DNA of 42,086 bases from Mnemiopsis leidyi. Lineage: Eukaryota > Ctenophora > Tentaculata > Lobata > Bolinopsidae. Position 1 is the stretch's first letter. Every line of letters begins with the position of its first letter. The notes under the pieces are model-generated. The model searched no databases. It saw only the letters and a program-made list of their open reading frames with translations, and had not been told where the DNA came from. The stretch is from contig JH152794.1 of the NCBI GenBank assembly GCA_000226015.1, positions 61,997 through 104,082 on the forward strand, in the 5' to 3' direction. Shown here in pieces: positions 11,001 through 19,069 of the stretch. A program made the position numbers and the translations under genes.

Positions 11001-14000
11001 TCACAAGAGTTATTCCCAATGGAGTGGACCTGTATTACAGCAAGACCTACAACGTCAGTCTCCAAATGGAGAACAACCCTCCAAAAATGAGTTGTATTGA
11101 CGTTTCTTCAACGAGCTTCATCGCTCCTCTTACCTGCGAAGTCGACCTCACAATGGCTCCAAAACAAGTGGACTCCGACGCTTTCATCCGACGTGACATT
11201 GTAATACTCTTTCTCACAGTAGCTACCGGGTTTCTTGTAATTATCGTCTGTGATGTCGTTATTGTAGTATACCTGGTGGTAAATCTTCCCAAACTTAGGT
11301 CCCTAACCCTGGGGTCCAGGAACCGTTCCTCCGACTTTCTTACTCGGACTCTCTGCACCTGGGCTGTGTCCGGAGTGTTTGCTCTGACGAACTTTCCCTA
11401 CGCGTTTATCAGACTGCAGCAGTACAGATATGACCTGCTCAGGCAGGAAAGTGGGTGGCTTGAGAACACTACGAAGTTTATAATCTACAACCTGACGTTT
11501 CTCTCTCTCCTCTTTCACCCCTGGATATACCTCCTGAAGATGAGGTCGATCAGGGAGCTGGTGTTGTGGAGATCTTGGAGCTGTGTCAGGAGGTTGCCTG
11601 ATCAGTCTCATCCTTCCAGACTGATCGAGGCTAGCTCCAAGAAGGATTCTATTCGAATGAAGGTGATGCTGCCAGCTAAACCACGATAAAGTAAATAAGA
11701 ATGAGGGTCATGATGCTGCCAGCTAAACCACGAAAAAGTAAGTTGGTTCTAGCGATTTTCATGTGGCATGAGCAATCGTGGTATTTGGTAACTCATTCTT
11801 CTTGGAAAACAGGAACCTTAGCAACAGAAAGTTTCACTGGAAATCTGTCATTCCTTCAGTAACGTTAAAATGAATTTGAGAGCTAATAGAACCATGTTTT
11901 CGATATTAACACAAACAATAGCAGATATAAGCAATGATTAATTTTCTGGCTGACTTTGTTCCAAATCTTAAGTGAAAGGTATTTTGGGGAAGGGTCACCA
12001 AATTTCGAATTTCTAATTCAAATTATGATGATTCTTGACATCTAGTAACACCTCCAGGTAGATGACTACCTTCACATGGTCTTTATCAGATTGATTGAAA
12101 GCCCAAAACTAAAGTTGGACAAATAGATATTGAGAAACGAGATGTTATGGCTTATGAATGACCTTCACCAGAAATACTGTTTACAATTACTTATATTTGT
12201 TCTTTACTGTTTAAACTGCAGCAAATTAACTTTATTCCATTAATTGTTTTATCATGATTTTTTTCCTTTTTAACAGTACTTTTGTCTCTTTGAATTCTGT
12301 TTTGAGCAAAGTTTCCCGAAGTTTCTAAAATCAACTAAAATATTGAAACAAAGAAGCCCGAATCGCAGATCACTCCAATCAAACTAACCAACAAACAAAC
12401 AAATCACTAACCAACTCTGTTTCAAGGAAACCCTTCACAAACAAACAAACAAATTAAAAACAAACTGTTTCCCAGGCCACACTATGTAAACTCTGTTTCC
12501 CAGGCAACTCTACACAAAATTAAACAAACAAACTCTGTTTCCTAAGTAACTGTACGCAAAAAAATCAATAAACAAACTCTGTTTCCCAGGCAACTGTGCA
12601 CAAAAATAAACAAACAAACTCTGTTTCCCAGGCAACAGGTAGTCCTCCTCCCATGATGAGTTGGTGGAAGGACGGAGAGAAGGTCCACGAGGGAGCCGTC
12701 TACTCTGTCTCTGGTGCTGCTCCTGGAGACAACGGTCAGTAGTCATAGCGACAACGGTCACAAGTTATATTGCCACGGTCAGTAGTCATAGTGACCACAG
12801 TCAATAGTTATAGAGACCACGGTCAGTAATTATAGTGACCACAGTCAGTAGTTATAGAGACCACGGTCAGTAATTATAGTGACCACAGTCAGTAGTTATA
12901 GAGACCACGGTCGGTAGTTATAGTGACCACGGTCAGTAGTTATAGAGACCACGATCAGTAGTTATAGAGATCACGGTCAATAGTTATAGAGACCACGGTT
13001 AATTGTTATGAAGATCACGGTCAGTAGTTATAGTGACCACGGTCAGTGACACAGTCCAGTGTAATAGAGACCATGGTCAGTTGTTATAGTGACCACGGTC
13101 AGTAGTTATAGAGACCACGGTCAATATAATTATAATTATTATACATTTACTTAGTCTTACTCGTATCTTGTTCCTTAAGCATATTTACTTTTCCTACTAT
13201 ATGGCTGGGTCTAATCTACCAGGTGCACTGGTTACTTTTTGTATTTTTTAGTTTTATTTTTTGAGTATGCGTCAGACATTACATTTGTAATTCGACATAT
13301 CTATTTGTAATCCTTTGTAATCCTTTGTAATCCTTTGTAATCCTTTGTAATCCTTTGTAATCCTAGAGACCACGGTCAGTAGTTATAGTGACCACGGTCA
13401 GTAGTTATAGCGACCACGGTCCAGTAGTTATAGAGATCACGGTCAGTAGTTATAGAGACCACGGTCAGTAGTTAATAGTTATAGAGACCGTGGTCAGTGG
13501 TTATAGTGACCACGGTCGGTAGTTATAGAGACCACGGACAGTAGTTATAGAGATCACGGTCAGTAGTTATAGCGACCACGGTCAGTAGTTATAGAGACCA
13601 CGGTCAGTAGTTATAGAGATCACGGTCAATAGTTATAAAAACCACAGTCTGGCTTAGAACTACTTGCGATTCTTTTTAAGGCCGGCAAAAACTTACTTTA
13701 TCTTAGCTCAGCCTTGGTCCGATAACTAACTGTAAAACCTACAGAGCCTGCTGTAAGTTTACAATGACCATGAAGAAATAAATGAAGGAATTTCCCAGGA
13801 GTTTACACTTGTCAAGCAATGAACTGTATCTATGGAGGAGATAAAGAAATGATCCAGGAGAGTGAAGCAATCCAGGTAAGCTTGGTTTAAGTTTTAGTAA
13901 TGTGTAGAATATGTATATATATATATAAGTAACAAGTATAAGTATAAGCAAGTAATGTGTAAAAACATTTGTGAAGTGACAAGGGGATCTGGGTAGAGTG

Positions 14001-17000
14001 AGGGAGCTACAGGAATAATTTAAACAGTGTGATATTATATTAAACGGAATCAAACTGCAACTATAGAGTGCAATATATATTAAGTCGATTGTGCTCTCTT
14101 TAAAAGGGTGCAACGCAAAGGCGCCTAATCTGCTAAATTAACACTAAACTGTGCCATCATTACTATCAATTAACAAATTACTATCGATCAACAAAAACCC
14201 TACCAGGTTAACGTTGAGGAGACCTAACATTGTCCCCCTACCAGGTTAACGTTGAGGAGACCTAACATTGTCCCCCTACCAGGGTTAACGTTGAGGAGAC
14301 CTAACATTGTCCCCCTACCAGGGTTAACGTTGAGGAGACCTAACATTGGTCCCCCTACCAGGTTAACGTTGAGGAGACCTAACATTGGTCCCCCTACCAG
14401 GTTAACTTGAGGAGCCTAACATTGCCCCTACCAGGTTAACGTTGAGGAGACCTAACATTGGTCCCCCTACAGGTTAACGTTGNNNNNNNNNNNNNNNNNN
14501 NNNNNNNNNNNNNNNNNNNNNNNNNNNNNNNNNNNNNNNNNNNNNNNNNNNNNNNNNNNNNNNNNNNNNNNNNNNNNNNNNNNNNNNNNNNNNNNNNNNN
14601 NNNNNNNNNNNNNNNNNNNNNNNNNNNNNNNNNNNNNNNNNNNNNNNNNNNNNNNNNNNNNNNNNNNNNNNNNNNNNNNNNNNNNNNNNNNNNNNNNNNN
14701 NNNNNNNNNNNNNNNNNNNNNNNNNNNNNNNNNNNNNNNNNNNNNNNNNNNNNNNNNNNNNNNNNNNNNNNNNNNNNNNNNNNNNNNNNNNNNNNNNNNN
14801 NNNNNNNNNNNNNNNNNNNNNNNNNNNNNNNNNNNNNNNNNNNNNNNNNNNNNNNNNNCATTGTCCCCCTACCAGGTTAACGTTGAGGAGACCTAACATT
14901 GTCCCCCTACCAGGTTAACGTTGAGGAGACCTAACATTGTCCCCCTACCAGGTTAACGTTGAGGAGACCTAACATTGTCCCCCTACCAGGTTAACGTTGA
15001 GGAGACCTAACATTGTCCCCCTACCAGGTTAACGTTGAGGAGACCTAACATTGTCCCCCTACCAGGTTAACGTTGAGGAGACCTAACATTGTCCCCCTAC
15101 CAGGTTAACGTCGAGGAGGTTGCTGACGGAGATCCCATGGGTACACCGTGTCAGGTGTTTGGAGATCCTCACATCGTTACCTACGACAACAAGCTGTATG
15201 ACTACATGGGAGACTGCAACTACGTTCTTTCTATGGACTGTGATTGGGGAGAGTGGGTTGTTTACGGTGAGTTTTAGGTCGGGCTAAGCTTGCACACCGT
15301 CGCTAACCGGCGGTCACGTCGATAAGCTCGTCTGCTGTGACGTGGAACGGGACTGGGAGTTTAATATGTTGTATTAATATTATGAAGGAGTAACGATTTT
15401 ACGACTAAATGCCATATAGTATTGCCATGTTTTTAGTACGTGTTTTAGATTCAACAATAAAGCCAGAGTTTCCCCTTGTCAGGAAACTTCAAGCAGTGTG
15501 GACCTAAAGATATCGGATACCCTGCCTCCTGCTTGGTTGACGTCACTGTTTTCTGGAACAGTATCGGTCTTAACCTCCAGCGGGGATGGATCGTTGTATA
15601 CAGAGGTGAAAAGGTAGGGTATTCGGAACAATTGTACAACATGGCTGCCTGATTCAATAAAATCAAAGATAGACCGGGTTTTGGTTTACAAAATATTTTG
15701 AGAACTTACCTTTATGAAGTTCCTTAAATTTAACTAACATACTTTAAGTTACTTTAAGTTTACTAGCTTAACGATCTGCTCAACAGAAGATTACAAATTT
15801 CAACAGTTTCAAACATCTCACATGTCCAGGTTCCCCTGAAATACAAGGGAGAAGTGGAAGTAGAGGGAATCAAGATCCAGTATGATGGTCTCTATATCAC
15901 TGTCATTCTCCCCAACGGTATCATGGTCACGTGGGACGGTATTATCTCCACTCAGGTTAGTTACCGTGGTTGCTAAGGTTACCCTGGTCGCCATGGTTAC
16001 CGTTGTTTGCTATGGTTACCCTGGTTACCCTGGTTGCTATGGTTACCCTGGTTGCTATGGTTACCCTGGTTGCTATGGTTACCGTGGTTGCTATGGTAAA
16101 CGTGGTCGCTAAAGTAACCGTGGTTGCTATGGATACCGTGGTTGCTATGATGGTTACTGTGGTTGCTATGGGTAAAGTAGTTGCTATAGGTACCGTGGTT
16201 GCTATGATTACCGTTCTGCCATAGTTACCATGATGGTTATCTTGGATGCTTTAGTTATACCGTAGCTTATATTGTTTATAGTAACCAAGATAATACGTGA
16301 ATCAAAGTAAATATTACCGTGGTAGCTGTTGTCGTAACTAGCTGATGATAACTGTACCCAACTGTAACTCAAACCGTAACACTAATTGTTACAGGTTATC
16401 CTAAAGAAAGACTCAGTTCGAAATACATGCGGTCTATGTGGTAACAACAACAAAGACCCTAACGACGAATTCTTCGCAAGATTCCAAAAAGATAGTCCCG
16501 TGAGCAGCATCAACGCTTTCGGAAACAGGTTTGTAGTTAAAAAGGCTTTTAGTTCAATAGGTTTATAGTTAAATAGCATAATTATTAACTTAGCATATGA
16601 GCACCTAACGGTTCATATTGTGATAAGATGATATAAGCAGAGTGAGTAACTAGACACACAAAGACGTCGATACCTCTTTCTAGGGCATACCTATTCAAAT
16701 TTTGTCTTGATGAAAGTGTATTAAAATCTTCTCTTGGCAAGATTACATCCGTCTAAAAAGGACGCAAAAATCATTTCTCAGCATCTAACTTTTGAACTGG
16801 TTTACAAATGTAACATAGGTTTACAAGTGTAAGATAGGTTTACAAATGATAGGTTTGCTACACGATATAATCTCCAGGACAACAAAACGAACTCTATTTC
16901 AGCTGGGAGATAGACAGAATGGACGTGTGTGACGAGCTCGGTCAGGAGGTCCTCGCTCAAGAGTTCTGTGATATGTACCCTGAGAGGGCAGCCGAGGGAG

Positions 17001-17894
17001 AAGTCAGGTATGCACTATGCAGTATAACTTTGTTTTATGAAATTTTATTGAGTTCAGCAGTCCCTGAGTACATGTTTCAAGTATTTATCCTCATCAATTT
17101 CAACCTAGAAAGGGGGATCTTCAGACATTTGATCTTAAGAAATACAAATAAGTTTTGGTCAGAAGCTTTAGACAAAACCTGGGTACATCGTTTTCAGCTA
17201 AAATTGTCCTACAGCTTTGATTGAATTATTTCACCCTAATTAATTTCACCCTAATTAATTTCACCCTAATTAATTTTACCTCCAGATGTCCTGAAGTGTT
17301 CAGTAACCCAGTGTTTGACGACTGCAGACCCTATCTTTCTACTGACGGGTACGAAGAGAAGTGTAAATACGACTTCTGTGCCCTGGATGAGATGAGGGAG
17401 ATTCTATTGGCTGATTGTGGAGTTGCTGCTGCCTACGTTCAGCAGTGCAAGGTTAGATTTGGTTGAACATAATAGTTTAATGATAATTTAATTTAACTTA
17501 AAGAACGTTCAGTAGTGCAGGGTTAAGTTAAGTAAGTTAGTTAAACAGTAAACTTAAACCTTACATGCATGGTTATATTTCTACTAAATTACGCAAAGTT
17601 TTCGCATCGAGAATTGATCATAATTTCGAAATGTCTTGATACACATGTTTACCTGTGGTTAAACATGCAGATTTTACACCATGTCCCCATACATGGTAGT
17701 GTCAGAAAATTATACAAAATTTCTCGGCAGCATAAACTTACTTACTCTAACCACCTCTCCAGGCCGTGTCTGGAGTGTACATCAGCGCTGCCAAGTGGAG
17801 AGCAGCTGTTAACTGCCCCACAGTCGCCGAGCACCAGAACGCTACTGTAGCTGAAGGTTGTCCTCAGGATGAGCTTCCCTGGACTTTGGTGTGA
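2006..17894 (+). CDS. Secreted SapA-like / Ig / follistatin-Kazal / Ig / vWD / C8 protein, 17 exons
   Basis: Coding exons: 2006-2075, 2453-2596, 2759-2842, 3936-4068, 4249-4457, 4664-4813, 7783-7922, 8461-8550, 12632-12734, 13799-13875, 15104-15266, 15483-15613, 15830-15955, 16395-16528, 16903-17007, 17286-17451, 17763-17894. All junctions are GT/AG, phases match, and the sum is 2157 nt (718 aa plus TGA). Residues 1-16 are a signal peptide (MRVAILAALLAVSFA). About 24-60 is a Cys-rich segment with a SapA-like GPEFWC motif. A Pro/Thr/Glu linker follows. Ig1 is at about 123-215 (FKCAASGAPAP ... GWYTCMAGN). A follistatin-type Cys module with Kazal core is at about 222-295 (VVCGFDCNTYFNPC). Ig2 is at about 315-400 (LTCEATGSPPPMMSWWKDGE ... 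GVYTCQA). vWD is at about 410-585 (VFGDPHIVTYDNKLYDYMGD, NTCGLCGNNNKDPNDEF). C8 is at about 605-690. No TM segment or TIL module was seen. It is probably an extracellular matrix, mucus or adhesive protein. The order of domains is secure; the biological role is inference. Confidence 0.9.
3353..3379 (+). other. Possible 27-nt in-frame cassette exon of the vWD gene
   Basis: A CTTCTCAG acceptor precedes 3353, and the 27 bases end at a GTACGG donor. Inserted between exons 3 and 4 it keeps phase and adds nine residues (NDNTGDLL-like, acidic) to the linker before Ig1. The joined frame is open with or without it. There is no transcript evidence, so it is not counted in the main model. Confidence 0.35.
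4448..4582 (+). repeat. 38-bp tandem repeat carrying the exon 5 donor
   Basis: About 3.5 units of 38 bp. Unit 1 begins inside exon 5 (AACGTGCAGG) and continues through the donor GTACGTG into the intron. Unit 3 repeats the exon end and donor exactly, and units 2 and 4 are diverged. Using a later copy of the donor would read through an in-frame TAG, so only the first copy gives the full protein. Confidence 0.85.
5289..5777. promoter_or_regulatory. Intronic cluster of CACGTG and CCAAT motifs
   Basis: CACGTG occurs at 5313, 5487 and 5521. CCAAT occurs at 5289 and its inverse ATTGG at 5339, 5368, 5710, 5733 and 5773. The two at 5710 and 5733 lie in a tandem duplication of about 23 bp. This density resembles an animal promoter or enhancer and may mark an internal start for the downstream Ig2-vWD part. 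Inference from motifs only. Confidence 0.35.
6222..6845. repeat. Imperfect tandem duplication of about 280 bp with donor-like GAGGTAAG copies
   Basis: Two diverged copies start near 6222 and 6505 with GCGGTGCAAAATTTGTAAAG and share TTTCTCCAAATCCTAAGTC and GATCACGCGCTA. The tail (CGAGTACGGGAGGTAAGC ... GCAGCTGCATACAGAGC) is further duplicated at 6735-6845. Each tail carries a consensus splice-donor string GGAGGTAAG, giving four copies. Confidence 0.75.
7505..7600 (+). mobile_element. Possible tRNA-derived SINE head or tRNA pseudogene
   Basis: A D-arm-like GGTTGAGTGG (about 7520) is followed about 43 bp later by a box-B-like GGTTCGAAT (about 7563), the order and spacing of a Pol III internal promoter. 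The T-arm does not pair well (GCAGG against ATGCT), so a working tRNA is unlikely. A tRNA-derived SINE or a decayed tRNA is the best reading. Confidence 0.35.
7734..7800 (+). repeat. Duplicated exon 7 acceptor, 38 bp apart
   Basis: TTTCAG + GTTTTGACTGTAA (acceptor ending 7744) and TTTCAG + GTTTCGATTGTAA (true acceptor ending 7782) are near-identical across the intron-exon boundary. The upstream copy changes the frame relative to exon 7, so the downstream one is the working site. Confidence 0.7.
7903..8310 (+). repeat. 40-bp tandem array, 10 copies, seeded on the exon 7 donor
   Basis: The string ATCTTTACAAAGG recurs at 7911, 7951, 7991 and on to 8271, exactly every 40 bp, ten times. The first copy is the coding end of exon 7 (TNTIFTK) with donor GTTAGA. 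Each unit also ends in TTTATTAG, an acceptor-like string, so every unit looks like a 19-nt mini-exon flanked by splice signals. Reading past the first donor meets TAG after three codons. The last copies are diverged. Confidence 0.95.
8694..8880. repeat. Degenerate (ACTATACTT)n low-complexity repeat
   Basis: Many imperfect copies of TATACTTTACT and TATACTTAACT with a period near 10 bp. No function suggested. Confidence 0.7.
8994..9074 (-). CDS. Possible 26-aa single-pass membrane micropeptide
   Basis: ATG at 9074-9072 in a strong context (GGCCATGG) opens 26 codons: a short polar start (MAGESAPTGK), then a hydrophobic stretch (LQFIFAVIVIIGWYY) long enough for one membrane helix, then Asn and TAG. 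It lies antisense in intron 8. GTAAGT after ATG+24 nt could instead be a donor of an unseen gene. No family recognised, and chance occurrence is a real alternative. Confidence 0.25.
   Translation of the reverse strand: MAGESAPTGKLQFIFAVIVIIGWYYN
9490..9520. other. Short perfect hairpin
   Basis: ACCGTATCAG (9490-9499) and CTGATACGGT (9511-9520) are exact inverted repeats with an 11-nt loop. It lies within intron 8 in otherwise featureless sequence. Confidence 0.5.
10478..11689 (+). CDS. Intronless rhodopsin-like GPCR nested in an intron
   Basis: A complete 403-aa frame with seven hydrophobic segments: about 33-63, 74-102, 114-145, 162-186, 240-270, 291-315 and 333-357. Class A traits: the TM2 core LTVADL, a TM3 end AADKCLHLTLPLRYG in place of DRY, and a TM7 HPWIYLLKMRSIREL in place of NPxxY plus helix 8. 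The N-terminus has no obvious signal peptide. Several N-glycosylation sequons occur, including NVS in the second extracellular loop. The usual TM3 cysteine (3.25) is absent (Lys there), and the two cysteines in loop 2 may pair with each other. It lies in intron 8 of the vWD gene on the same strand, so it must have its own promoter. The ligand is unknown; the changed DRY and NPxxY suggest a lineage-specific subfamily. Confidence 0.85.
   Translation: MSETSYLTTLPFTPSSGTHDDTRDHEEPQLQLKTVLITGYLLLPGSLIFTLINSYFLLVIYNNWRRIRDSLYVHSYILCIMLTVADLFFCVLVGFPAGLHMAFFEVLSLQRPMVFYTKYIIFFSLEYLFILRVIIVGVLAADKCLHLTLPLRYGFLMDIKKVKKLGIIMVLIPLFTRVIPNGVDLYYSKTYNVSLQMENNPPKMSCIDVSSTSFIAPLTCEVDLTMAPKQVDSDAFIRRDIVILFLTVATGFLVIIVCDVVIVVYLVVNLPKLRSLTLGSRNRSSDFLTRTLCTWAVSGVFALTNFPYAFIRLQQYRYDLLRQESGWLENTTKFIIYNLTFLSLLFHPWIYLLKMRSIRELVLWRSWSCVRRLPDQSHPSRLIEASSKKDSIRMKVMLPAKPR
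11653..11742 (+). repeat. Tandem duplication of the GPCR stop-codon region
   Basis: The last codons and stop of the GPCR (GATGCTGCCAGCTAAACCAC + GATAAAGTAA) are repeated about 45 bp later with small changes (GAAAAAGTAAG). The first copy carries the stop. The second lies in the 3' flank. Confidence 0.75.
11743..12410 (+). other. 3' part of intron 8, no feature seen
   Basis: AT-rich sequence after the GPCR. No coding exon or recognisable repeat until the acceptor array that starts near 12411. Confidence 0.5.
12411..12640 (+). repeat. Tandem array of the exon 9 acceptor
   Basis: About six units of roughly 30-47 bp with the core CTCTGTTTCCCAG/GCAAC plus an ACAAACAAAC tail. The last core is the real acceptor of exon 9 (exon starts 12632). 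Upstream copies have intact CCCAG/GC at about 12475, 12505 and 12589; the one near 12545 is mutated. Using the 12589 acceptor (exon start 12590) adds exactly 42 nt, open and in frame (14 residues). Confidence 0.9.
12725..13650 (+). repeat. 22-bp array seeded on the exon 9 donor, interrupted
   Basis: The exon 9 end GACAACG and donor GTCAGTAGT are followed by dozens of 22-bp units (GACCACGGTCAGTAGTTATAG with A/T variants) at 12735-13130 and 13366-13650. Most units keep the donor-like CACG/GTCAGT. In the exon frame the second codon after the donor is followed by TAG, so later donors would truncate the protein. A 235-bp insertion with a 10-bp repeat separates the two blocks. Confidence 0.95.
13297..13366 (+). 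repeat. 10-bp microsatellite (CTTTGTAATC)n
   Basis: About six tandem copies inside the segment that interrupts the 22-bp array. Confidence 0.9.
14200..15110 (+). repeat. 38-bp array of the vWD exon 11 acceptor, spanning the assembly gap
   Basis: Units of 38 bp: CTACCAG/GTTAACGTTGAGGAG then ACCTAACATTGTCCCC. About seven copies lie on each side of the N run. The final copy is the true acceptor of exon 11 (starts 15104). Every unit supplies a polypyrimidine tract, CAG acceptor and 15 exon-like bases, and also CAG/GT that could act as a donor. Exon-like read-through gives VNVEET then TAA, so upstream acceptors would end translation. Left-hand units carry small indels that look like assembly noise. 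Confidence 0.95.
14483..14858. other. Assembly gap (376 N) inside the 38-bp array
   Basis: The gap lies wholly within identical repeat units, so the true array length is unknown and may be much longer or shorter. Confidence 0.98.
15960..16240 (+). repeat. 18-bp minisatellite directly after the exon 13 donor
   Basis: Starting at the donor CAG/GTTAGTTACC, units of GGTTACCCTGGTTGCTAT (18 bp) and variants run for about 15 copies. Two forward frames are open for 60-80 codons (YPGCYG-type repeats), but neither continues exon 13, whose own frame meets TAA within seven codons. Treated as intronic repeat. Confidence 0.9.
16798..16860 (+). repeat. 19-bp tandem repeat in intron 14
   Basis: Three to four copies of ATAGGTTTACAAATGTAA, ending about 40 bp before the exon 15 acceptor. 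Confidence 0.75.
17226..17285 (+). repeat. 16-bp tandem repeat of the exon 16 polypyrimidine tract
   Basis: Three copies of AATTAATTTCACCCTA lead into AATTAATTTTACCTCCAG, which is the true acceptor of exon 16. The repeat unit is a diverged copy of the acceptor's own tract. Confidence 0.85.
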
Positions 17895-19069
17895 GGTGCT
17901 CCCGGAGACATAGTGACGTCATCAATCCGTTGCCATGGAGATATCTGACGATTTAAATTAACTCAGTTTCATTTAAACCTTTGAGGTGGTTTCGTTTATT
18001 GTTTTCGCCATTTTTGAGGTCAGTTTATTCCGAAGGAAATGTAAATGCCCGGCAGGGGATGTCCGTAATTTTGCGGGAAACAAGGGGTATAAATAGAGCT
18101 AAATTCACCGTACTGCTGACCTAATCAACATTGTTGAGTTTTGTAATTTGTATCTAGTTCTGACTATTTATGCGATTTTGTACATTTTCAACATAAAATG
18201 ATTTTTATCAAATTTTATAATTCATATATTCTTGTCTACAAGAAAAGGTGCAAAACACTTAGAACAATTCGTGTCCATTAAAGGTCAAAATCTTGTCACC
18301 CAGCAAATAATGCACGGATCAACCATCGAACCTACCTATTGAACCTATTTATTTATTTCTAGTTAACTTTTAGAAAAAGGCATCTCTGGGGTCATTGCAC
18401 CATCTGTGGACCATCTCTTTGGCTGTACTAAAATCCAGTGGAAAACAAAAATATTCAGAGCATAATGATATCTGTTTTGAAACTGTCGATTGCATGGTTT
18501 GATTGGGGCATGGACACGAGTGAACCGAGTTTTCAGCCCTGTTTCTGCAGTGTCTATTAAACTTCCATAGCAACTTCTACTCGGGATGCACAGCTTCTTA
18601 CCTGCACTGATTCAGCGAGAGAGCTGGTCCGCAGATGACCCTATACATGCTATAGAGACGGCCTCATCTATACTTCTCGATAGGGGTTTTTTTAAATAAT
18701 TTTATTAAAGCGACAAGTGCGCGCTAAAATCCGTTCGTTTGCGCAAAAAGAGCGTGGCTTTCATTTGAATTTGATGTCGTTTCCATGGTTATAAGAAGAC
18801 CGTCTCTAGATTTGGAGGCATAACATGTCTGTGGTGGGTTTTTTAAAATTTGAATTACGGTTTTGTGAATTGTGATACGAGAACGATTCTTCATTTTCTT
18901 ACAAAAACTGGCGTAATTATAAGCAAAACAAATTTTACAATCAACAAATTATATACGCTTCAAAATAAAAACTCGGGTCGACTTCTGCCACAAAATCTGA
19001 AACTCCTAACCCATAACATTTAAATAGCACATGAAAGATCGCACGGTTAACAGGGGCAACCCAATTCGT
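17895..19069. other. Tail-to-tail intergenic region
   Basis: Lies between the TGA of the vWD gene and the stop of LRRC56 on the other strand. No coding sequence recognised. Candidate poly(A) signals: ATTAAA near 18277 (+) and AATAAA near 18703 (-). The minus-strand frame at 18370-18573 has no recognisable content. Confidence 0.5.

Noticed and set aside
10505-11611. Several antisense and alternative frames over the GPCR
   Set aside because: Shadows of the 403-aa receptor frame.
14436-14899. Long frames across the N run
   Set aside because: They exist only because N was read as coding.
14200-15110. CRISPR-like array
   Set aside because: The 38-bp units are directly contiguous with no unique spacers, the organism is eukaryotic, and the last unit is a splice acceptor.
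15882-16224. Gly/Tyr/Cys- and Val-rich repeat peptides as separate genes
   Set aside because: They begin inside exon 13 in a different frame and run through an intronic minisatellite. No signal peptide or start context.
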